Source: Cryptomeria japonica
Lineage: Eukaryota; Streptophyta; Pinopsida; Cupressales; Cupressaceae
NCBI RefSeq assembly: GCF_030272615.1
Contig: NC_081409.1
Coordinates: 202,226,449 to 202,290,448, forward strand
Reading direction: 5' to 3'
Length of the DNA stretch: 64,000 bases
The translations under genes were made by a program, and so were the position numbers. The number at the start of each line of letters is the position of its first letter. Position 1 is the first letter of the stretch. Below are positions 50,147-61,277 of the stretch, in pieces. The notes below the pieces were generated by a model. It saw only the letters and a list, made by a program, of their open reading frames with translations, had not been told where the DNA came from and ran no database searches.

Positions 50147-51298
50147 GCACTAGAGAGGGAGAGAAGATTTTGAATTTAGAGGTAGCAAATTTCAATAAAA
50201 TCAGCCAATCTCCTAGATTTAAGCTGTTAAATGCAATCACGACAATCTCCCGAAATTTCGAAAAAATTGTCAGGGACCGTGGCGCTCGGGGTGCACACGG
50301 TCCTCGCAACTTTTTTTGAAATTATGAAAGCTATGATGATTTTAAAGCTAATCTGAAAAAATTGAGTGATTTTATGATCTGTAGATAGGCCAAATTAAAG
50401 TTGCAATCTCAAAATTGAACCCTACCAAGATTGTTGAAAAATGCAAAATTTGAATTTTGAAAAAGAGAGGGAAACTGAAATTTTGAATTTTATGATTTTA
50501 GAGGGAATACTAAGAGCAATGCAAGCTTTGAAATTTAAAAGTTGACTCAATTTCACGCAAAATTCAATTTTGAAAGCGAAAATCAAAGTTGTTGCAATTA
50601 AACACTTAATTTTAAAAGTCACAAATTGCAAGAATTTGAATAAAGCACTGAAATTTTGAATGAATGCCAACACACTTTTCAGATTTAGGACAGTAAGAAT
50701 ACAATTTCGACACAAAATTTCAATTTCAACAATTTTTGAATGATTAGAAGCCTTAATCCAAGCAATCACTAGACCAACTTTGACTTTAATTTTGAAAGTG
50801 TTATAATTGATGAAATCAGCCAAAATTCTGGATTTTAGCAGAAAAATACAGTAAGATCTAACTCCCGAAATTTTGAAAAAAATGTCGGGGACGATGGCGC
50901 TCGGGGTGCACACGGGCCTCGCAACTTTTTTCCAAATTTTCAGGGATGAAAGATATTATGATTTTATTGCGGAATCCAAAGTTACAGCTAATTTGGAGAT
51001 GTTTTGATCAGTGAAATTGTCGGTCAAAGGTTGAATCAAGAGGGTTTTAAAAATTAGGGTTTTAACACTTAACCACTTAATTTTCAGAATTAAAGCACAA
51101 ATATGAATTGATAATTTGCAATAGAAGGGTAGATCTAGAATTAGCATTAACAATTAAACATTTCACAAGCTCAATTACTAAAAAGAAATTTTAGGGTTTT
51201 TATGCAATTAACCTCTAAAAATTTGCAAAAGATCAAACACGGAAATGTAATCAAGGCATCCAATTTTCAGATGTAACCATGAATAATTAGAAAGGATG
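50147..51298 (-). other. Leader of element D with an internal 610-bp-step duplication
   Basis: Two similar stretches, about 50190-50400 and 50805-51010, share AAATCAGCCA, CCCGAAATTT and GGCGCTCGGGGTGCACACGG. The rest is AT-rich. No gene is supported; the long antisense-looking frames here are poor in typical protein features. Confidence 0.65.
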
Positions 51299-51316
51299 TT
51301 CACGTCAGGTTCACCA
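51299..51316 (-). other. Primer binding site of element D
   Basis: On the minus strand it reads TGGTGAACCTGACGTGAA, identical to the element A site except for one C-to-T change. It lies three bases inside the 5' LTR. Confidence 0.8.
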
Positions 51317-51319
51317 AAA

Positions 51320-52583
51320 TGTAAAGCGGAAAATCGCGATCGAACCCTAAGTGTTCCCCCCACCACTCTAAGGAGAGAGAAAGGAGGTCACTAGGGTTGA
51401 CGGTTTTCACTTAGGGGAGACTTTACATTCAAAAGAGGGGTTGAAACCCACAAGATCCAATCCCACACAATGCAAGATTGGATTCTAAATGAGTTTCAAG
51501 GGTTAAGACAGCAAGGCTACCCTCTTTTGTAAAGAATGTAGATAGAAGGATTGAGCTGGGAATGCATGAAAAGTGAGAAAGATTCACTTATAAACAGAGA
51601 TAGGAATATAGGATGAAGCTGCGGACCTGGAATTAGCAGTAAAATATCGAGACGATGTTGTCCTGCAAATTTGAACGAAAGTTGACGGGACGATGGCGCC
51701 CGACGTGCACACGGTCCTCCGAAAAATCCGCGAAACAAAAGGGGATCTGTTCGTCTCTGCACAAGGATTCCAGATCTTCAATTACAGCCGCGTACCTGCA
51801 ACCTACACACAAAAAAAAGAGGATGATTGGGGAGTTAGGGATTAGGGGTTTGCCCTTAGGTCAAACCCCAGTTTTGGAATTAACCAAGAAATGAGAAATG
51901 TTGTAAATGTAAATGATTGTAATGTAATAAAGTACCAATACCTTGTTGTAAGAATGTTTGTATTCTTACATGCGAAGGTGTAATTGTTGTTGTATGTTGT
52001 ATGTTCTATGTGATCTCCTCTTCAATGGTTGAATCCTTGTCTTGAATGCAACACTTAGCCTTGAATGGAGACTTAGAATGCTCAATTGCTTGAAGGAATG
52101 CTTGAATGCTTGAATGCTTGAATGTTTGAATATCATTTCCACGTCTTGTACACATATGTCCCTTCTCCTCAAAATGGGAGAGGAAATGTAGTTTATATAC
52201 TTGTCAATTAGGGTTGATAGACTGATTTTTTTTGACCTTAGGCCGACCTAGGAAGAATATTTTCCAATTTGCAAACATAAAGACCCGAAGCCCCAAAAGA
52301 GACCGGGCCCAAAATAGGGCCAGGGACCAGGGCGCTGGGCGCCATGGTCCTGGGGGACCAGGGCACTGGGCGCCATGGTTCTAAAGGACCAAGGCGCTGG
52401 GCGCCATGGTCCCACCTCTAGGGACAGCAGGGTGCAAGGAGGACCAGGCCAGGGTGCTGAAAAATGCAGTTTTTGATGTCATGGACAAGTTTCGGGGTCT
52501 CCATTCAGGTTCAGTGTTGCGTCGCCATCGTGAAGACCCAAATGCAGTCGAAATTGCAAGTGTCACAATTTTAGGACGCTACA
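51320..52583 (-). repeat. 5' LTR of element D, 1,264 bp
   Basis: It aligns end to end with the 3' LTR. The extra 63 bp are explained by three copies of a 31-bp unit (52324, 52355, 52386) where the 3' LTR has one. Confidence 0.92.
52324..52412. repeat. Three tandem 31-bp units, each able to fold into a GC-rich hairpin
   Basis: Each unit has GGACCA, GGCGC, TGG, GCGCC and TGGTCC in order, with one mismatched pair between the stem halves. Units start exactly 31 bp apart. The middle unit has GGCAC in place of GGCGC and ends in TGGTTC. Confidence 0.85.
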
Positions 52584-53288
52584 CTGTCGATATCGAATCC
52601 CAAAAGTTATCATTATAGATATGACAGACAATTCAAAAATCAAGATGTTAAAGAACTTTGCCAGAAATTTGATATCCAACATCGCTTCTCCACCCCATAT
52701 TACCCACAAGGTAACAGTCAAGTTGAGGTTTCTAACAAAATCCTAACCAAAATCCTCAAAAAGACAACCAATCAAGTTGGTCGTGATTGGCACCTCCAAC
52801 TCCACCCTGCTCTGTGGGCTTACCGCACCTCCATCTGCACACCCACAGGAGCCACCCCCTATTCTCTTATCTTTGGATCTAAATTCATCCTCCCTCTTGA
52901 GATCGAGATCCCCTCTCTAAGGGTGTCGCTGTAGAATATCCTACCAGACAAAGAATACAGAATTGCTAGCCTACAAGAGCTAGAACTATTGGATGAAAGG
53001 CGCCTCAAGGCCTTAAACCATCTTCGGGTATATTAGAATCACCTACACATGAGTTACCACAAGAAGGTTAGAACCCGAGAATTTGAAATTAGTGGTCTTG
53101 TCCTCGTGGAAAATCAAAAAAACCTTCAAGAAAGAGAAAAGAAAGGCAAGTTTGAGCCTAATTGGCTTGGACCATATGTAATCACAGCAAAATATGGATT
53201 AGGGGCATATCAGTTGGCTACTCCTAAAGGAGATCCTTTGGATGATCCAATGAACATCATGCACCTAAAAAGATTCTATGCCTAGTCC
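52584..53288 (+). pseudogene. C-terminal integrase of element C, continued after element D
   Basis: The core resumes right after the target duplication and keeps the frame of the part before element D. Visible motifs are MTDNS, where relatives have TDNG, YYPQGNSQVEVSNK with the catalytic Glu, and DWHLQLHPALWAYRTS. The end has KFEPNWLGPYVI and LKRFYA before TAG. A one-base shift near 52620 and stops near 52933 and 53033 break it. Confidence 0.8.
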
Positions 53289-54360
53289 GCAGAAAGTCAT
53301 CAATTGTCAAAAAATCAAAAAATCAAAAAAAATCAAAATATCAAAAAAATCAAAATATCAAAATATCAACAAAATTCAAAAAATTAGGAAAAATACAAAA
53401 AAATGAGAAAAAGATCCTGAAAAAAGATTGTCACTCTAGTGAAAACCTGGTAAACAAGCGCCTTGTGACATAAAAAAAAAGTGAAGAAAAATCAATTCGT
53501 CCATTGGTGAAAACCTACATGCAAGAGCTAAGGTAAATAATCTAGATCCATTGTCTATCAGGTCAATGATCCATCACCTCATATCCATCATCCTCACTAT
53601 CCAATTTTCCCATCATGACATTCCTCTACTCCTGCTAGAATAAATCACGTGTATGATGATGAGTCTTCGTCTAAATCCTAAATAAAGATTGTCCCATGAA
53701 ACTGAGCTTTTGTGTCTTTGTGTGAGATTCATCAAGTCTTGAGGTCAGTCCTGAGTCCACAAGTTAATCTTCAAGGTCATCTGGTCATTTGCCTAATCCA
53801 AAATCCACCCACCCTATCCTTTGCCCTTGGGATGAATCCTTCCCTCACCTAGCAGTTTAATCCTCCATCATAATCCTACTCTTGGCAAGAGGCGTCATTT
53901 GGTCATGTATGGGTGACTTGTTTGATTTCTTGGATTTTCATTTTGACTTGTATATTTTGCCCTGCAACTGCATCTATCTACGACTACTCGGACCTTCCAT
54001 ATCTAGGTATGTTTACAATAGGTGCATACTGGGGCATATTTTCATAGCATGGTGTGTTTTGGATCTCTCTTATATGAACCAGCAACCAGGTACTAATGTT
54101 TATCAACACTTACATTCTTGTGTACAAGAGGTATCAGTGTGTTTGAGGGTTTCCTTGCACGTACCCACAACTTTGTATCAGTGTTCCTCAATACTTGCAT
54201 GGTTGTGTGTAAGGAATTCCCGTTTGACTATGAGTCAGTCTGTGCCTTGGGTTTCTCATGGCATCCTGGTTCCTATAATCAGTGGTGCGGGTTATCAAGG
54301 GCAATATTGGTGCAAGAGCACCTAGCTTCATTCTCAGCTTCATTTTCATCTCAGGTTTGA
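53289..54360 (+). other. Probable 3' noncoding part of element C, no right LTR found
   Basis: It starts with a low-complexity AAAATC-rich run (53309-53400), then AT-rich text with repeated GTGAAAACCT words. No LTR start like TGTAGACAC and no polypurine tract is seen before 56015, so element C is probably truncated or its LTR is too decayed to recognise. Confidence 0.45.
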
Positions 54361-56014
54361 TTTTTGTTAGTTTTAAGTGGGAAATTTGTTTAGGATGTTT
54401 TTGAAGTTGTTCTAGGTTGTTTGGATGAGTTTTGAACTCATTGTGTGGTTTTGGTTTCTTGTTTTCATCTTTTTGCTCAAAGTTGCCAGTTTCGTGTTGC
54501 CTGCCAAAATGATGGAAAAATGAGGTTTTTTTGTGGTTTTTGTTTTGAAAAGGTTTTAGACATGTTTTATGTTTGGGTTTTAGGTATAAGAAGTATTTTT
54601 AGGTTATGGTTAGTTTTGGAGGACAATCTTGCATTTTCTAGGCACCAAAAGTTGTCATTTAGGCATCAAAATCTCAAAATTAAGTGCCCTTGGACATGTA
54701 CCTATCCATACAGGAGGTTAAGAAACTTGGAGAGGTATTTAATCTCCCATTTTAACTATTTTAAGGGTTGATCATTCGAAGTGAAGAAGCATTTTTCAAT
54801 CTTGCACTAGTTTTACTTGGTTTTTCTCTAGTTTTTGGCTCCATGTGAACAACAGTCCATACACCAGAAGTACTTGGCCATACTGTTCTTGCATTTTCAG
54901 GTTCTAATGTGTTTTCCTAAACTTTTCCCTTTGGTGGCATCTAATTTTATCAAGTTTTGAGTTTGTAGCAAAATTAGTTTGATTTGATAGTTTCACTGCC
55001 TTGTCTAGGAATTGGCCAGGATGCTTGGCCAACTTGGCTTCTTGGAGTCCTAAAATGCTCATGGCTTCCCAAGAACCAGTTGGTCAACTTGTAGACTATG
55101 TAAATACATGTTTTTTTTTCAAGAATGTAGGTGTGAGGAGTTTTGTGGCCATTAAGCCCTAGGCAAGTGTGCCATTTGGCTAGGGTCTTGAAGAAATTTC
55201 ATGCTTTGCTCTTCTATAGCAAGTGCATTTAAAAGTTGAACAGATTTTCCTTGATGATTTAGTTTGTATGCCAAGGCAAAGAGGATTTCTAAGCCATTAG
55301 GAGAATGTTTTCAAGTGTAGGTTGTGAAAATAATGTAGAAAAACAGTGAGTCACTATTTTAGAGTCAATTTTCCTTCATTAGCCTACTCTCCATCTTGCA
55401 TTGGAGCTTGTAAGGTTGTTATACCTCCTTCTAATTGCTTGTGAACAAGAACAATGGGTGGATTTGATGTTACCTTTGAGTTTGAAGTTTCCAAGATCAA
55501 ACAATGATCTTTGAGGCAAGATTGTAATGCCAATTTTTTGTCACAGTCAACTAGGACTGAGTTTTACATTTCCTTTTGAAGTTATATATGTAATCTTCTC
55601 CCTCTAAATGATAGGTATGAAGGACAATAAGCTATCAAAGACTGAGCCTTGTTAAGGAGCACTAAACAGACTTTTTGTAAGGAGTTTTAATAGTGAAAGT
55701 GCAAGTCACAGTGAACAAAAAATAGTGAAAGACAAAAGGGCAGCAACAGTTAGCTTTGATAGTCAAATAATCCATTTTTGTAATTGCCCAATGCTTGTAT
55801 GCAAGGCTAACATGATTCTCCTTGTTTCTAAATGGTAGAAATGCTTACATGTTGAATGTAATTGGTTTTGTTTGCAAGTGATGTGTTTGAAAGAGGCAAT
55901 ATTGGAAAAGTTGTAAAATGTTGCATTGTCCTCATAAGCAACTTTTGTAAAAAAAAACTTGCTCTTCAAACTTGAAGTGTAAATATTCTTATTTGTGGCC
56001 TAACTAGTTAGTAG
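54361..56014. other. Gene-free region before element E
   Basis: T- and G-rich unique-looking DNA. Short open frames occur but none has family features. No RNA gene was recognised. Confidence 0.5.
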
Positions 56015-56781
56015 TGTAGACACTCAAAATTGTCATGTCTAATTAAATAAATATTTTATTTATTTAATTATCTAAGCCTAATTCTTCTATTAATTAAATA
56101 AATCTTTATTTATTTAATTAATTCATTTATCCTCTTCTAGCCTTATTTCTCATTTAAATAAATACATTTATTTATTTAAATTATCCTTTTCCTAAATTAA
56201 ATAAATATTTTATTTATTTAATTATCCTACTTCTTCTATTAATTAAATAAATTTTTATTTATTTAATTAATTCATTATCTTTTTCTACACATGACACATG
56301 TCATTCATCCCTTAATTCCTACACTACCTACCTCTTTCATTATTTTATTATTTCCTCTACCTACCCTCTAATCCTAGCCGACCTCCTTTTTACACCTCTC
56401 AATCTTATCCCTCCATTTCTTATGGTGTCTTCTATTTAAGGAGATGCATCCTTCATTATCAAACCCTAATCGACAATCTTGAAGACTTGGCTACACTACG
56501 ATCCTACTTGCAACCACATTCCGTTCTTTGTTGAGCTCTTGTGCACATAAAATCTGAGAGCAAATATATCAAGCAAGATCAATGGAGATAGGAAGAATGG
56601 AGATCAAAACCCTATTGGACATGTGATGGTATCATCTTTGTGATTTTGTTTTATTTACATTGTCTTAGGCAATCTTCATATGTTATGGTGGATCTTTGTT
56701 GTTGTTAGGCTAGGGTTTTCTGGTTAAATTCATTTAGCCTTTCAATCTTGTTATTATTTTTATCCATTTTCACCATACACA
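56015..56781 (+). repeat. 5' LTR of element E, 767 bp
   Basis: It starts TGTAGACACTC and ends ACACA before the primer site. The first third contains five successive AT-rich palindromes of the type AATTAAATAAAT...ATTTATTTAATT. The second LTR lies outside the window. Confidence 0.8.
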
Positions 56782-56784
56782 TTT

Positions 56785-56802
56785 TGGCACGCCCGGTGGG
56801 AC
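56785..56802 (+). other. Primer binding site of element E
   Basis: TGGCACGCCCGGTGGGAC follows the LTR after three T bases. Element C carries a mutated version. I could not name the tRNA. Confidence 0.75.
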
Positions 56803-56892
56803 ACTTGTCCCTTTGCATTTAACCCCCTTGTTGCAGGTCTTGTGTTTTTGAAGTTGCAGATCGGACATTTTCGGCAACATTTTTGGTATTTT

Positions 56893-57150
56893 CACGTCTG
56901 CGCACTTTTGGATCGCTTTTTTGATTTTCTGGCGCATCTGAGACAGCTGGATCCGCGTCTATGTTTTGGTCATATTTCATTTTGCAGGTTCCAGGGAGGC
57001 GTGTCTGTGTTACTGAAATGCGTCTGTGTCGTTTTCAACTGCGTCTGAGTACAGAAAGCGCATCTGTGGTTTTTAATTGCGTCTGTGTCTTACAGAACCG
57101 CGTTTCTATTTCTGAGTCGCATCTGCATAGGTGGTAATCACGTCTGTGTA
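56893..57150 (+). repeat. Leader motif cluster 1 of element E, about 20-bp period
   Basis: A CGCGTCTGTGT-like motif appears about eleven times. The last eight have core starts near 57004, 57023, 57044, 57063, 57082, 57105, 57122 and 57143. The bases between motifs are unrelated. Confidence 0.8.
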
Positions 57151-57584
57151 TTGCCTGTTTCAAAATTTTGGAAATTTTATTGATTCAATTTTTGGATTTT
57201 GCATTTAGGGTTTTAGATCTGGTTTATTTTTGGACTAACATTTTCAGATCTAGCTAACACAATTGGTGCAGCTTGCCTTGGAAGCTAAATCGTTTGGTTG
57301 AAGGCCCCTATTTTCACAAAGTCTTTTGGGTTTTAAAATTTACCTAACTTGTGTGTTTGCAGGAAGAGGTGATTATTTCAAACAACCCAAACTACTAACA
57401 ACTCTTTGTTGCAGGTCCTTGGCAAGAGTTTTTGATTTTTATTGTGTGCCTTGTTTTCATAGACTAGCAAACACTTCCATTGGTGTACTAAAATTGAATC
57501 ATTGTCTTTTGTGTCTTGAGCAATAGGCTCTTTTTGTTTAATCTTTAGAGGGTCTGTCTTCCCGTGTGGTCATTAGGACTACTA

Positions 57585-58073
57585 GTGAGAAGAGAACGAC
57601 CCAAGTGGTAGCGAGGAAAACCCACCTCTTTCGAACCACTATAATCAAATGTATTCATGGTGAAAACTATGAATAACGTGTGTTGATTAGTTCATACTGA
57701 CACTATGTCTCCCCATAAACCCGTTTGATCAAATTTATTTGATCATTTGTAGGGCGTAAACCCTACCGGCCACACGAGCGGATGCCCTTACTAGCACCTT
57801 TTTGTTTTAGAAGCCCAAATCCTTCTAGTTGTTGGGGCAGGAGGTCGGACCTCTGGTAGCGGCCCACACACATACGGTTCTTAGTAGAGATACAAAGTTC
57901 GCCATGGGGAGTTTTCATGGGGACTGATGCTTGGCTGACCCGAGAAGTGAGTGTCAAGGGTGGAGCCAGTGAGGTCAAGCATCTAAGTATCCGCTCTGAA
58001 TAGCATAGCCTCGGGGGTAAAACCCCATGTGGGATCAACAACTATTGTCTTGGCCAGCCATAAGAATTGTGCT
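57585..58073 (+). other. Conserved noncoding leader block of element E
   Basis: It matches element C at 35585-36115 in words such as AACGACCCAAGTG, CTTAGTAGAGA, GGAGTTTTCATGGG and GTCAAGCATCTAAGT. It lies between the two motif clusters. No conserved protein frame is present. Confidence 0.7.
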
Positions 58074-58330
58074 TGACTTCTTTTAAACATTCAAACATTC
58101 AAAGACCAAACAAAAAAACATTGTGTCTTTTGTGTCTTCAAGTGTATGCAAAACAATTTTACATCAAACAACACACTTTTCTTGGAGTCATTTTGGAGTC
58201 TAAACACTTGCAAACATTGAGTCCTCATCAACATTGTGTTCTCTTGTCATGAAAAACAGTCAAACAGTCAGATTTGGTCACAACAAAATTACTTCACAGA
58301 TTGGAAAAAATTGTACAAATTTTACAGAAA

Positions 58331-58482
58331 CGCATCTGTGTCTGTTTTAACCGCGTCTGAGTCATCTAAACGTGTCTGTGAAGGGCAGAATAGCGTATGT
58401 GTTTATAACAGCGTCTGTGTTGAATAGAAACACGTCTGAGTTGGATAACCGCGTCTGTGAAGTATACAGGCGCGTCTGTGTT
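58331..58482 (+). repeat. Leader motif cluster 2 of element E, about 20-bp period
   Basis: Eight copies of the CGCGTCTGTGT-like motif with cores starting at 58335, 58356, 58375, 58396, 58414, 58435, 58454 and 58475. Steps are 18 to 21 bp. The cluster ends about 490 bp before the gag start. Confidence 0.85.
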
Positions 58483-58975
58483 CAAAATTGCAAAAAAAAG
58501 TTTCACAGTCTAGCAAACAAAAGAAATCAGTTTCGGAATACTTGAGCTTTCTAGGTTGTTTCTTCAGGTTTCATCTAGCATTCAACCTGTCTTTGGGTCT
58601 CACATAGTCCATTATTGCTTCACATCTCATTTTACATTCATACTTGTCTAAACTTGGGTCAAAAGGTCACTTGCTTGTCCTCATCATACTTTGTCAACAC
58701 ACTACATACAACAACACTTTGCTAAGTGGTCCCTCATCAAGGTTTCTTACCTTTGGGTCTCATTTGGTCTTACTTAGAGTCAAGGTCAACTTACCTCATC
58801 AAGAGAAACTATCCTCTCTTTGGAAGTCACACCTACTCTACTACATACATACTTGGTCTTACACTTTGGACATTGCAAGTATACCTCAGATTCATTTACA
58901 TTCCATCCAACTCTTGGTCTTCCATACTTTTTCCATTTTCATCTAGTCTTACACATCTTGGTCAATACCTAGTTC

Positions 58976-61277
58976 ATGGTTGAAACCCGTCTTCAAAAAT
59001 CTAGGAGAGAAACTAAAGAGGCCCAAGAGTCCGAAAACATGAGTTCTTATGAGTATGACAACGATTTATTTTTCAATACTGATCACACTACATTGCCTGA
59101 CATTGATGTCTATAGAAACATTCCAAATGTGGAGAACGCAGACACTACAAACAACAATGCTACACACAATGACAATTTGGACAACTTATCAATATATTCA
59201 ACAGATGTGGAAGAATCCATTATGAATCCTCATTTCAATCGATTGGTTGAGGAAATAATGAGGAGGGATAGACAATACTTCTTACACATGATGGCACAAA
59301 GTGGAGCCGAGATACCTCATGATTTTGACATGTCTCAAATAATGGAAAATCAACCTTTGCAACAAACTCACTCCAACATGGATCAAAGGAGACCTAATAG
59401 TGGAGGAAATAGAGGACCACATATGGTACTTGAATCACCATCAGCTTTGCTTCAAAAACCAGAGGACCCACATACACATGGTCAAACATATGATACTTAC
59501 CTTCGTAGACCATTATGGAAGTCTTATGTAGACAAATATGCTCAATCACATACTAATGCTAAGGATCAACCACCAAAACAATTGGATGTTCAAAGGCATG
59601 CTCAAAATTTGGACACAAGGAAACCTCATGTCAAATTTGGGGGCAACACAATGGAACATGACATGCCTGTAGAATATGGTATACATGCACAAAATAGATA
59701 TGGGGTTCCTCAACATGAATCCATACCAAGTGCTCCATATATGCCGCATCAATATAGACCTCCTCCATATGAACATGTGTATGATCAATATCATCCATAT
59801 ATGCAACAAGCTCCTCCTCAAATTGGTGCCTCAAACATGGGGTATGGTTCAAGAAGTCGATCTCCACCTAAGAGCAATTTGGAGCAACAAATCAGAGACT
59901 TACAAAAGAAAATGGAGGACATAAATGCACTGAAGCCAACATACACAATGAGAGACATATGTCCTTATCCATTTGACAAGAGTATTCCAATGCCTCCATT
60001 TCCTACACACTTTGTGACGCAAAAAATTTGATAAGTATAGAGGAAAAGGGGATCCTAAGGCACACATAAGACAGTTTTTCACAGCTTGCATTGAAGCAGC
60101 TTCAGAAGAGACATATTTGATGAGATTATTCCCACAGAGCTTAGGTGATCAAGCTATGGAATGGTTCTCCCAACTCCCACCTGGTATTAAGTCATGGGGT
60201 GACTTAGCAGAGGCATTTATTCAACATTTCTCCTACAATATAGAGACAAACATATCAGTCACTACTTTGTGCAACACCAAGCAAAAAGAGGGAGAATTTT
60301 TTGCATCATTTTTACAAACATGGAGAAATCTAGCTAGCAGATGCTCTTGTGAAATTCCACAGAAACAAATGGTAGAAATGTTCACATAAAACGTTAACAA
60401 GGACATTGGCTATGATCTAAGGAAAGCTTGTTTGTCCACTTTCAAGGATGTCATTGAAAAGGGCTTAGCAATAGAAAAGGTCCAAATTGAACAAGGAGTC
60501 ATTAAGATATTCAAGGAGAACAAAGATGACTTTAAAGGAAAAGACAAGCCAAGATTTTGGAATAAAAACAAGAACATAGTCAATGATGGTGTTGTTGATG
60601 CCAATACAGTGCGACCCAAATTCATCTTTTCGGGATCAAGTTCTACAAACAATCAAGTGAATACTCAAACAACTTCCAAATCACGAAGGAAGTACACTCC
60701 ATTGGGAGAACCACTTGAATCAGTCTTCAAAAAGCTTGTGGCAAACAAGGTAATCCCAGTTCCAAATTTTCCTCCATATGAACCAAAGGTCAAACCAAAT
60801 TGGTGGAATGATGATGAGTATTGTGAATTTCATAAGAGCAAGGGTCATAAGATAGGAAATTGTCATCGACTGAAGAATATTGTGCAAGATCTCATTGATA
60901 GAGGTGACATTGAGATTGAGGGACACTCATCCAACCAAGAACATGAGATGTTTAAGGAACCATTCCCAAAGCACAACAAGGGAAAAGCTGAAGTCACAGA
61001 TGATCAAGCCAACTATACTAGAGCACCTTATAGCTATGATTCAACTATCAATCACATCTCAATGGGCAATCATATCTCTACTATTACCATCAAGAACAAA
61101 AACCCTGAGAACCTTCCTCAGAGACCCAAGATTGTCCTAAGAGGTGTTGGATCTTCTTCTGAACCTACCTCTGAATGTCATGTTACAACTCGTCGAGGTA
61201 AAATTACATTGCCAGGTGCCTCCACTAAAAATACCACTTCTTCATCAACCAAACCTGAGTATGACCTTGTAGAATAG
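58976..61277 (+). pseudogene. Gag of element E
   Basis: It begins MVETRLQKSRRETKE. An acidic N-terminal part and a Pro/Tyr/His-rich stretch precede the capsid domain (AMEWFSQLPPGIKSWGDL, CNTKQKEGEFF). The knuckle is CEFHKSKGHKIGNC (about 60820-60862). The frame changes by one base in an A6 run at 60021-60026, and there are TAA at 60387 and TAG at 61275, where elements A and C have Gln. It is otherwise well kept, so this copy may be only a few mutations from open. It would form the element's particle. Confidence 0.82.

Larger units (their letters stand above)
44776..52583 (-). mobile_element. Element D: gag-only non-autonomous LTR retroelement inside the integrase of element C
   Basis: Two LTRs (51320-52583 and 44776-45976) with TG...CA ends, a primer site next to the 5' LTR and a polypurine tract next to the 3' LTR. 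Flanks are CTATC (44771-44775) and CTGTC (52584-52588), a target duplication with one change. The 5.3-kb interior holds one long gag-protease-like frame and no reverse transcriptase, RNase H or integrase. The LTRs are much alike, so this is the youngest insertion that can be dated by eye. Confidence 0.88.
25449..53288 (+). mobile_element. Element C: Tat-lineage Ty3/gypsy retroelement split by three later insertions
   Basis: After setting aside the insertions at 25813-33573, 41883-42809 and 44776-52583, what remains is a 5' LTR, a primer site, a long leader, gag, protease, G-patch, reverse transcriptase, a first RNase H, a second RNase H, integrase with zinc finger, and an integrase C-terminal region ending at 53288. 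The second RNase H between pol and integrase is a hallmark of the Tat lineage. No right LTR is recognised downstream. All coding parts are broken, so this copy is dead. Confidence 0.8.

Noticed and set aside
50422-51153. Minus-strand frames of 163 and 65 codons in the leader of element D as genes
   Set aside because: They lie in AT-rich leader DNA, have biased Ile/Phe/Lys composition and show no known domain.
53882-54771. Frames of 147 and 108 codons as host genes
   Set aside because: No domain, signal peptide or splice structure is recognisable, and they sit beside retroelement noncoding DNA.
56015-56781. This LTR as the right LTR of element C
   Set aside because: There is no polypurine tract before it, and a primer site and gag of element E follow it, so it is the left LTR of E.
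56893-58482. A CRISPR-like array
   Set aside because: The repeats are only about 10 bases with 10-base spacers, lie in a plant retroelement leader, and have no cas genes. This is phased motif repetition, not CRISPR.
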